Shown here one piece after another: positions 43,844-51,895 of a DNA stretch of 64,000 nucleotides. Numbering within the stretch: the first letter of the stretch is position 1; the number at the start of each line of letters is the position of its first letter. Position numbers and translations under genes: made by a program. Source of the stretch: Ferruginibacter paludis (lineage in GTDB: Bacteria > Bacteroidota > Bacteroidia > Chitinophagales > Chitinophagaceae); the NCBI RefSeq assembly GCF_030409685.1, contig NZ_JAUFQJ010000004.1, positions 434,001-498,000 of the forward strand, in the 5' to 3' direction. Below the pieces are notes generated by a model. The model was given only the letters and a program-made list of their open reading frames with translations. It ran no database searches and was not told the origin of the DNA.

Positions 43844-46252
43844 TTAATCCTTCAAAATCGCTGCCACCAACCACATCACACCGGCTGTAGTATGCGTCCA
43901 TATCTCTTTGTACGTAGCGTTTACCTGCATGGGCATGTAAGGCTGGTCTTCATTTTCAAAGGTTTCAATTCCTACCGGTACGGCTCCTGCTACGTCGCCG
44001 GCATAGGCTCCATACAGGGGCGGATAGTCATAGCCATCACCATAAATAGTACTCATGGCAAAAGGATTATAACCGACAATATATTCCAGTTGCCTCGTAG
44101 CTATCTTTTTTAATTCGGGATCACCTAATACACCGGATAAAAGAAAAGCTGCTTTGGCTTTTCCCATCAGCACCGCATGAAAGCCACGGAACTGGTATGC
44201 CACCGGAAAACGGCGCAGGTAAAAATTGCCACCCAATGGAATACCATTTTTTACCTGTGCATTGTACTCTTCCATCGAAGGCATGCCCACCTGGTCACCT
44301 TCATGATAAATACCTGTGAAATCGGCGTTGTTTAATTCATAGACAGCGGCAGGCAAAATACCGTAAGGTGATGCCAGCTTTGCAATAGCATGCAGGTAGT
44401 CTGCATAGGCCTGGCAGGAAGCTTTCCATGCAACCGCATCCGCATGTTGTGGTGCATCGGTCAGCAACATGGTCAGCCCTTGTATCATCAGCTCTTCATT
44501 GCTGCGATGAAAAAATTCCAATATGCGTTTCTTTTGTCTCGATTCATAAAAAAATCCATGCAGCGGTACTGACCAATCAGTACGTCTTCCTTTTTGCTGG
44601 CAATCCATCACAACATGCGCATACTGAACTGCCCAATCCAGGTAACGTTGTTCCTTTGTGAGGCGGTACAAATGCATGGCAGATACCGTTGCCTGCGCAT
44701 ACAATTCTGTTTCATTTTTACTGGTTGCAAACATGCCCAGCATATCATTGGCAAAAGTAAAATCTTCAATGGCACTATTGCGGCACCAGCGTGCAAATAC
44801 CGTGTCGGTCTCTTTGTAAAATGGAACGGCCATGGCACAGTAAGAAGCTGCGATAAAATTATCAAACGGGTTGTTGGTAGCCTTGCCTTCAATATCATCT
44901 TTGGTGCCGGCGATGTTATCCGTCCAGATACCAATGATCAATCCGCCTTCGCGGTAGCCATCGCCAAAACGCGTGCTTATTGTCCAGTTCAACCCCCAGC
45001 GTGCTTCTTCCAGCAGGCGCTCATACAATTGCTTGTTTTTGTTTTTAACCGAAGCTGCCAGTTGCAGCATCGCCATGCCACCACGGGCGGTGTTCCCCAC
45101 GCCCTGTGTTAAATCTGCTGCATCATGCCAGCCGCCATTCACTGCTATTTTTCTTCCATCAGGATGAACACAAAAAACATCCTGGTGACAGGCCTGGTGA
45201 ATGCCGGGTTGGTCGTAACCACATCTTTCTGCATAAAAGAAATTGAGTGTATGCCATGCCGTCGCCAGCCAGGCATCATCGCCGATTGCAAAGGGTTTGG
45301 TTTGGCGGTTGCCTGTCTTCAGTGTGTAATATCCGGGAGTATTAAACGAGCTGAAATCCAGCTGCACAAAACCACTATCCATTTTTTTCCCTTCTCCTTT
45401 AAACATCACTTTATTTTTTTCATTGAGCAGCTGAAAAGTAGTGCCGGTGGTATTTTGCACCAGTGCCTGTTTGGACGCATTGCTTGTATAACCACTATGA
45501 CTATAAGCAATTGCATCTTTCCTCAAAGTAAAACCCCTGCTGTTTTCAGGCTCCACTTTTTCTATGCGCATATCATCCACATATAATTTCAATTTATCAG
45601 CAGCACCTTTTGGTGAACCTGTCAGCATTATGTTGACAGAAAAACCGGTTACCGAATCACGGTATAAATCGGGCATTTCCCAAACAATGCGATGCCATTT
45701 GCCGGGATAGATTGTTTCAAAATGCTGACCTTCAAAACGGCCGGGCGTGGGCATGATATGTTTACCACCGTTGTATAAAGTACAGCCTACAAAAACAGAA
45801 TAGAAGCCCGGCGCATCGGCATATACCCAAACAGAAAAGCGGTTGAAGCCGGTTAAATTTTCTCCATTTAAAGGCCGGATCATTTCTGCAGAAGCATAAC
45901 TTCTGTTGGTTGGATTTTTTATGGCAAGAGAAGCAGGCGTTTCCAGCACGATGCTGCCGCTTGCTGATTTTGTAATATCATGATTGATATGGATTGTACC
46001 AGGTCCATTAATCTTTAACGCATAAAAGTCATCAGCCAATGGTAAAATCCTGGATTGTTCCACCGGCTTTTTTAACCACCTGGTCAGCCCCGCATTGGCA
46101 GGGTCATTTTTCATAACCGTCTTCAGGTATTGACTTTCCTCCAGTTGTTTTTGTAAAGCAGGATCCTGGGCGGTTGCTTTTTTGGCAGTTAAAATAAAAC
46201 AGCATTGAAATAGAAACAGGATCCGAAGAAATTGATGTACAGGTAAATTCAT
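43844..46252 (-). CDS. glycoside hydrolase family 9 enzyme
   Basis: An 802-residue exported enzyme. After a signal peptide ending KKATAQ, an N-terminal beta-rich part (about 40-330) includes a carbohydrate-binding-like stretch and a cellulase N-terminal Ig-like domain ending in YYTLKTG. The GH9 (alpha/alpha)6 barrel then starts at HTLNFFYAERCGYDQ, with the Asp motif GGWHDAADL near residue 380 (GGWYDAGD in cellulases, so its base site is conserved), and ends with YIVGYNPFAMSTIYG and TYKEIWTHTTAGVMWLV, where the catalytic acid Glu is expected. It should cut beta-glucans; the exact substrate is not clear. Confidence 0.85.
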   Translation of the reverse strand: MNLPVHQFLRILFLFQCCFILTAKKATAQDPALQKQLEESQYLKTVMKNDPANAGLTRWLKKPVEQSRILPLADDFYALKINGPGTIHINHDITKSASGSIVLETPASLAIKNPTNRSYASAEMIRPLNGENLTGFNRFSVWVYADAPGFYSVFVGCTLYNGGKHIMPTPGRFEGQHFETIYPGKWHRIVWEMPDLYRDSVTGFSVNIMLTGSPKGAADKLKLYVDDMRIEKVEPENSRGFTLRKDAIAYSHSGYTSNASKQALVQNTTGTTFQLLNEKNKVMFKGEGKKMDSGFVQLDFSSFNTPGYYTLKTGNRQTKPFAIGDDAWLATAWHTLNFFYAERCGYDQPGIHQACHQDVFCVHPDGRKIAVNGGWHDAADLTQGVGNTARGGMAMLQLAASVKNKNKQLYERLLEEARWGLNWTISTRFGDGYREGGLIIGIWTDNIAGTKDDIEGKATNNPFDNFIAASYCAMAVPFYKETDTVFARWCRNSAIEDFTFANDMLGMFATSKNETELYAQATVSAMHLYRLTKEQRYLDWAVQYAHVVMDCQQKGRRTDWSVPLHGFFYESRQKKRILEFFHRSNEELMIQGLTMLLTDAPQHADAVAWKASCQAYADYLHAIAKLASPYGILPAAVYELNNADFTGIYHEGDQVGMPSMEEYNAQVKNGIPLGGNFYLRRFPVAYQFRGFHAVLMGKAKAAFLLSGVLGDPELKKIATRQLEYIVGYNPFAMSTIYGDGYDYPPLYGAYAGDVAGAVPVGIETFENEDQPYMPMQVNATYKEIWTHTTAGVMWLVAAILKD

Positions 46253-46444
46253 AATAAAAAATTGGTTGTAAAGATCATCGTTTTTGATAACTATTTACTG
46301 AATTAAACAACCATGAAAACTGTGCTTGCCACAAGGATTTACCGGCACAAATAATTAGTTTGAAATTTACGGAAGTCAGGACAGAGAGTTTAGCCTCCGC
46401 CAGGCCCGGTCGTTTTGGTTTAAAATTTGTTTTTTGCTATTGCG

Positions 46445-47818
46445 ATGAACGAAAATAAAATAATAGATAAGCAGATATTAATATCCCCAAACCGTAATTC
46501 TGTACGTTTAGTTGTGATGCCAATAGCAGTGTTATTAATGCTGCTATGCAGCAGCAACTATAGTTACAGCCAATCGATGCCTGTTGATATAGTGAAGGTG
46601 GATTCGTTACACCATCCGGAATTAAAACCTGAATTTACAGTTATGAAACCAGTGAGTGAATATGATGTAGCTGACCTGGGTCGGGACATTTTTTACCCAA
46701 AGGGGAAGCTGAAGGTAAATAATAAGAAACCATCGGGCATAACGGTGATACCCAATATTGCAGCCAACCCTACTATTGGTTTTCAGATAGGCATTAAGGC
46801 AGTGGCCGGCAGAAAACTGGGACTTGATCCTGCCACTTTTATGTCGGTGGCCGCTACATCCATTTCCATTACAACCAAAGGCATCATCTATTTTTATATC
46901 AACCACAATATCTACACGCCGGGTAACAAATGGAACCTGCAGGGCAGCCTTGTGACAGCTAAAAGTGTAACACCTGATTTTGGATTGGGCATCGGCGAGG
47001 GCTCCGGTAAAACCGACGCTGATTTAGTGCTGAGTAACCCTACCCGAAAGGGGTATGTGCTGCATTCGCTGTATTTTAACTTCAGGGAAAAAGTGTATAA
47101 AGAAATACAAAAAAATCTCTTTGTTGGGGCAGGCGTTTCGTTCGAAATAAGAAAAAATATTGAAGACAGGTTACATGGTGCTACAGCCTTAACACCCTAC
47201 AATATTTACAGCGACCAACATGGCTTTAACCGCGATCATTACAGTTCCAACGGCCTTTTATTGAATGTACAATATACTACCCGGGACAACCAGAACCGTG
47301 CCTATAAAGGCATGTATGCCGATGCAGGTTTTCGGTTAAATCAAACCTGGCTGGGCAGTTCAAAAAATGCATTGCAATTTTTAACGGACTTTAGAAAATA
47401 CTTCTCCCTTTCATCCAATCACCCGGAGCATGTGTTGGCATTCTGGAACTGGGGGTCCTATTTAGTTAGCGGCGTACTACCTTACCTTGAGATAGCTGGT
47501 ACGGGAAAAGATGCCGGATTCAGAAGTGGCCGTGGTTATACTGTTGCCTATTTCAAAGGCACGCAATACAATTACTCCGAAATGGAATACCGTTTCCCGA
47601 TAACCAATAACAAGTTTTTAAGCGGCGTTGGTTTTTTCAATATGCAAACCGCCAACGATGCATTCGGTACAAAATTATTTGAGCGATGGCAACCCGGCGG
47701 TGGCGCTGGTTTACGGGTACTGTTCAATAAACACACCCGTACCAATCTCTGTTTGGATTATGCGTTTGGCAAATACGGTTCAAAAGGGTTTTTCCTGGGC
47801 TTGAATGAAGCATTTTAA
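46445..47818 (+). CDS. Omp85/BamA-like outer-membrane beta-barrel
   Basis: A 457-residue outer-membrane protein. A hydrophobic segment near residues 20-45 acts as the signal sequence (VMPIAVLLMLLCSSNYSYS). The rest is a 16-strand-type barrel of the surface-antigen (bac_surface_Ag) family, with GYVLHSLYFNFREKVYKEIQ, LLNVQYTTRDNQNRAYKGMYADAGF and a C-terminal strand set. No POTRA repeats are visible, so it is a barrel-only member. Its ATG is at 46445; the frame reaches a TTG at 46427. Role unknown. Confidence 0.75.
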   Translation: MNENKIIDKQILISPNRNSVRLVVMPIAVLLMLLCSSNYSYSQSMPVDIVKVDSLHHPELKPEFTVMKPVSEYDVADLGRDIFYPKGKLKVNNKKPSGITVIPNIAANPTIGFQIGIKAVAGRKLGLDPATFMSVAATSISITTKGIIYFYINHNIYTPGNKWNLQGSLVTAKSVTPDFGLGIGEGSGKTDADLVLSNPTRKGYVLHSLYFNFREKVYKEIQKNLFVGAGVSFEIRKNIEDRLHGATALTPYNIYSDQHGFNRDHYSSNGLLLNVQYTTRDNQNRAYKGMYADAGFRLNQTWLGSSKNALQFLTDFRKYFSLSSNHPEHVLAFWNWGSYLVSGVLPYLEIAGTGKDAGFRSGRGYTVAYFKGTQYNYSEMEYRFPITNNKFLSGVGFFNMQTANDAFGTKLFERWQPGGGAGLRVLFNKHTRTNLCLDYAFGKYGSKGFFLGLNEAF

Positions 47819-47897
47819 ATTATAACAATTAACGTGAAAGTCAATTACCTGATGATCGACCATTTTATACAAACTACTTTTCACAATTTCATCGTTT

Positions 47898-47939
47898 TAA
47901 AAAAATAACCCCGGAAGCAATGCATGCCAGCCGGGGTTA
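47898..47939 (-). terminator. intrinsic terminator after the M12B protease
   Basis: TAACCCCGG (47906-47914) and CCGGGGTTA (47931-47939) form a 9-bp stem with a 16-nt loop. On the minus strand the T run follows at 47898-47905. It lies 36 nt past the stop of the minus-strand protease gene. Confidence 0.8.
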
Positions 47940-47974
47940 AAAAACCGACGATTCAAATCATAGAGATTTGCTGC

Positions 47975-50900
47975 CTACCTTTTCATGGTCTTAATCAATT
48001 TCATTTGCTGATGTTGTTTGCCTTGTATTAACTGTACAAAATAACCGCCCGGTGCATAACCCGATCCAATACTGGTTGTTGAATTGGCATTCACGGTTTT
48101 TATTTCCAGTAGTCTGCCATACACGTCGGTTACTTTCATTACAACTTTTTCTGTTGAATTATTACTCTTTACCACCACATTAAAAATGCCCGTGCCGGGA
48201 TTTGGAAATACCTTGCCTTCAAGACCCGCAACATTTTCCTGCGCCGGTAAAATTCTTACCACCGCGAGGCTGTTATCATGATTGACAATCACATGTGTCG
48301 AGTCCATGCTTTTATTTCCGCAGTCGTCGGTTGCTGTAATGAAGATGGTATAAATCCGGCCATTACCTGTCCCGGCTCTTTCAGCCCGGATAGATACCTG
48401 GTGGTTATCCTGCACAATCCAATCGGGGGCAGTATCGCCATCACCTGTGCCATTCACCGGCTCATTGCTTGCAACCTTTAGTGCAGTCGTTACTTTTGCA
48501 GGCGGTGAACAGTTGTCCACAGCTGTGTACCCAATGAGCACTTTATTCATTTTATGATCGGGAGGCCATAAAGAGGAAGGCGTAGCAGTAATGTTAGCAA
48601 TTACCGGTGCAGTTGTATCCTTAACAGTAATAAGCTGGTTGTGACTGGTTGAATTGCCACAATCATCTGTCAGTGTCCATTTCCTGGTAATGGTTTCGTT
48701 ACCAACACAACTGCCTGGTACAGGTGCTCCATCTGTAAATACGGCATTCAGGGTATGGTCACAATTATCTGCTTCATCCGTAACGTCTCCTGTAACACTT
48801 ACAGTAACATTCTGATTGCAATTCGCATCTTTATAAATAGTAATAGCTGGTGGTGCTGTAAAAGTAGGCGGAGTTTTGTCGGTTACCGTAATGGTTTGGT
48901 TATGAACAGTAGTATTGCCACAGTCATCTGTAAGTGTCCATTTCCGGGTCATGATTAATTCGCCTTCGCAAGTACCGTTAGCGACTGCATCAGTGAAAGT
49001 AGCATTGAGCGTAGCATCGCAGTTATCTGCTTCATTGGTTACATCACCTGTTGTTGCAACCGGCACAGTGTAATTACAGTTGGCATCTTTAAATATTGTT
49101 ACATTGGGCGGAGCAGTAAAAGTGGGCGGTATATTATCTCCCGTGGTAAAATTGACGTTTGAAATATCGAAGAAAACATTGCCAATGGCTTCTACTTTTA
49201 TGCGGGCCTGGTTGCTGATTGTGCATGGTATTGTAACGGGGGCCGAGCCATTATTGGGAGTACTTGCAACCAGCACAGTTGGAAAAGTATTTCCGCCATC
49301 TGAAGACATCAGTATTTTTACATTGGCAACATTTACAGGTGCCACATTGGTATTGGCAACATCCCATGTAACCGTATGTACCCCCGGGCACCAGGCAACG
49401 GCCGTGTTCGGCGATGTTACCACAAATGGGCCTGAGGCACCGTCTACATTCAAAGAAACCGAAGCATATGCGACTCCACCACCACCGGCCCTGTTATCAC
49501 GGGCAGTAAGCCTGAAATTTAAAGTACGGGTATAGCCGGGCAATATCTCCCCCAGGGTTTGTGTGTTATTGAGTATATCTGACAATTTAGGAAACGTTCG
49601 GGTAGGCAAATTACCCGGCGGAAAAAATCTGAATATGGGTGCATTGCCACTGGGTGAGTTGGGAGCTCCTGCCGGCCCCAGGTCGAACTCTTCGTATTCA
49701 AAAGTCAGTGGGTCACCGTCGGGATCAGACCCTGAACCGGTTAAAGTAAAAGGCGTACTTTTTGGAATGGTAAATCCACCGGGGCCGGCATTTACAGCAG
49801 GTGCATTGTTACCTGTAGGCGTTGCAACACCGCAGGCACTCGCCGTGCCTGTAGAAGTGTATGCCACGATATCATCAAAACTTTTAGACGCAAAAAAAGC
49901 ATCACTGTGTGGCTGCAAGTCATCACTGCCGCATATACCGGCATAACTCATTATGGTGGTTCCACTGCCGGGTTCATAGGCTGAGCCCGCCGCATATTGC
50001 CCCGCCGAACAGGAACCCTGGGTACCATTCCAGGTATGCGGGCAGTTAAACTGGTGCCCCATTTCATGTGCTACATAATCAATATCAAAAGGATCTCCCA
50101 CAGGGCTGCTGTTACCTGTAACACCATACGCTTTAAGGGAATTATTACAAACAGAATTATTTACGGCACAACCGCCGGCGCTCATGGCAAACAAATGGCC
50201 AATATCGTAGTTGGCGCTTCCGGTAACGGCGTCAATATTGGTTTGGTTCTGCGGACGAAGATCACATGCACCTGATGCCGTGTATGGGTCGCCCGCTGCG
50301 GTAAGATAAATCAATGCATCATCGCCCGCTATGATATTCATATGTACCGATACTTCTTTTTCATACACACCATTCACGCGGTTCATGGTAGTCACCATTG
50401 CCGCCAGTGCAAGCGCTTTGGTACCCCCTTGAAATGTAGTATAATTATGATCTGCAGCCAATGCAAGCCTGTAAGTATGTAACTGCGTGCCTGATGAAAC
50501 CAGTTCTTTGCCTGCATAATCTGGTACTTTTTTTTGCGGGGCTGATTTCATCTTAAGTATATCCTCTCCGGATGCCTCTTCTGAAAAATTTTTACGGCCG
50601 GCCGGCACAAAATCTTTTTTATAATAACTGATGTAGTTAGCCACGTCTCCTTTGCTGTAAGGATCGATAAAGACAGTACCTTTTGGTGATAGAATCATGG
50701 CATGAAAACCTTTGGGTGTCCAGTCAAAACGAACCGTCGCCGCAGGATCTTCAATGCCCTGGCCCGAGTAGGTTTTTATTTCCGGGTATTTTTTCATCAG
50801 CGCAGGTTCCATAACAGGCGATTCCACTACCCTAAAATTTTGATACGATCCGTCGGGCATTGGCAGGGTGATCGTTTTGCCTGAATTACGAATTGCAACG

Positions 50901-51157
50901 CTGCTTTCCATCGGAAGTGATTTTAACAGACTTTTCAGTGTTGACTGATTCAGTGCGACTGTTCTGTAAACACGGGGTACAATCATGCGGGCACCCTGTG
51001 CAGCCCTTATTTTTGTTTCTGCAACATCCGACCATAAGGATTTTTGCTGTGCGGATGCAGGTGTACTTATAAAGATCATGAGAACGATGGCGGGCAAACA
51101 TGATTTTAGCCCGTGCTGCAGTATTGACTTTTTTGAAAATAAAAATTCTGATTGCAT
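47975..51157 (-). CDS. M12B (reprolysin-like) metalloprotease secreted by the type IX system
   Basis: A 1060-residue exported zinc protease. A signal peptide is followed by a propeptide, and a metzincin domain with HEMGHQFNCPH near residue 363 and the Met-turn TIMSYAGICG near 405. Then come two copies of a HYR-type Ig-like repeat starting TPPTFTAPP near residues 676 and 762, and a third partial one. The last ~75 residues (VFPNPGTGIFNVVV..., YAPGGYFVQLIQGK) are a T9SS type A sorting domain, so the protein is exported through the outer membrane and cleaved there. A terminator follows. Confidence 0.88.
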   Translation of the reverse strand: MQSEFLFSKKSILQHGLKSCLPAIVLMIFISTPASAQQKSLWSDVAETKIRAAQGARMIVPRVYRTVALNQSTLKSLLKSLPMESSVAIRNSGKTITLPMPDGSYQNFRVVESPVMEPALMKKYPEIKTYSGQGIEDPAATVRFDWTPKGFHAMILSPKGTVFIDPYSKGDVANYISYYKKDFVPAGRKNFSEEASGEDILKMKSAPQKKVPDYAGKELVSSGTQLHTYRLALAADHNYTTFQGGTKALALAAMVTTMNRVNGVYEKEVSVHMNIIAGDDALIYLTAAGDPYTASGACDLRPQNQTNIDAVTGSANYDIGHLFAMSAGGCAVNNSVCNNSLKAYGVTGNSSPVGDPFDIDYVAHEMGHQFNCPHTWNGTQGSCSAGQYAAGSAYEPGSGTTIMSYAGICGSDDLQPHSDAFFASKSFDDIVAYTSTGTASACGVATPTGNNAPAVNAGPGGFTIPKSTPFTLTGSGSDPDGDPLTFEYEEFDLGPAGAPNSPSGNAPIFRFFPPGNLPTRTFPKLSDILNNTQTLGEILPGYTRTLNFRLTARDNRAGGGGVAYASVSLNVDGASGPFVVTSPNTAVAWCPGVHTVTWDVANTNVAPVNVANVKILMSSDGGNTFPTVLVASTPNNGSAPVTIPCTISNQARIKVEAIGNVFFDISNVNFTTGDNIPPTFTAPPNVTIFKDANCNYTVPVATTGDVTNEADNCDATLNATFTDAVANGTCEGELIMTRKWTLTDDCGNTTVHNQTITVTDKTPPTFTAPPAITIYKDANCNQNVTVSVTGDVTDEADNCDHTLNAVFTDGAPVPGSCVGNETITRKWTLTDDCGNSTSHNQLITVKDTTAPVIANITATPSSLWPPDHKMNKVLIGYTAVDNCSPPAKVTTALKVASNEPVNGTGDGDTAPDWIVQDNHQVSIRAERAGTGNGRIYTIFITATDDCGNKSMDSTHVIVNHDNSLAVVRILPAQENVAGLEGKVFPNPGTGIFNVVVKSNNSTEKVVMKVTDVYGRLLEIKTVNANSTTSIGSGYAPGGYFVQLIQGKQHQQMKLIKTMKR
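48616..49131 (-). repeat. tandem HYR-module duplication in the M12B gene
   Basis: Two head-to-tail copies of about 258 nt encode nearly the same Ig-like module: TPPTFTAPP...RKWTLTDDCGN. The DNA is also alike (for example both begin with ACTTTTACTGCTCCGCC-type sequence), which fits a recent in-gene duplication. Confidence 0.7.
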
Positions 51158-51895
51158 AATTAGAATAGTTTAGAATGACCAATTTTTGATTAATTAAAAA
51201 CGTACAGAATGATTACCAGGGGAAGCTGTAAGATGTGCGATCTACGAGTGTCAAGATATAGTATTCAAATACCAAATGCAATAGTTCTTAATAAATATCC
51301 TGAATTTATTTTTTAATGCAACTCAATACCCGTAAGGGTTACATCAAATTACCACTCTTAAAAATCTTATAAACTACCTGCAATGGAGTACTTCAGCATA
51401 ATATAAATTTGGACCAATTATTTTTTTTACCAGATACATGTCAAATGCTACCGGTTATAAAAAAAGGCAGGTGATCGTTTTTATACGAACGCCCTGTCAG
51501 GATGAATTTACTTTAGCCGGTAGAAATTGCGGTCAAGGCAGGAAGGGCAAATCAATCAATACAATTTTTCATTTCCTGCCCGGGGGCAAAAATGAAAAAT
51601 TGATTGTGTGAGTGTAAGTTGGATGAAAATTATCGGCAACATAGGGTCCAGGGAGTAACCTGTAATCGTTTAGTATTACATGTGTACATCCCCGGAAATA
51701 TTGTTAGTAGTACAAATCAGGTTGGTAAATCAAATATAGCACTCAGATTAAACTGAAATACTCTCAGTTTTTATTTGTCATTTATTAACAATATCCGTAC
51801 AGGTTTTGTACATAACCGCAATAATTAGTCAGGCAGGTTTCATGCTGATAAAAAATTCTGCAGCAGAAATAATTTTGCATGTTATCTTTAAATGA
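51158..51895. other. large gene-free divergent spacer
   Basis: About 740 nt between the M12B protease (minus) and the sensor kinase (plus). It is AT-rich with no coding frame I can support, contains a large hairpin at 51563-51601, and should hold the promoters of both flanking genes. Confidence 0.55.
51563..51601. repeat. long hairpin in the spacer upstream of the kinase
   Basis: AATTTTTCATTT (51563-51574) pairs with AAATGAAAAATT (51590-51601), with an inner stem TGCCC/GGGCA; outer bases CAATC and GATTG extend it with a 5-nt bulge. No T run on either side, so it is not an ordinary terminator. Confidence 0.5.

Noticed and set aside
43704..43901. 65-codon frame overlapping the end of the GH9 gene
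   Set aside because: Lies across the inverted-repeat arm and overlaps the GH9 coding strand in another frame.
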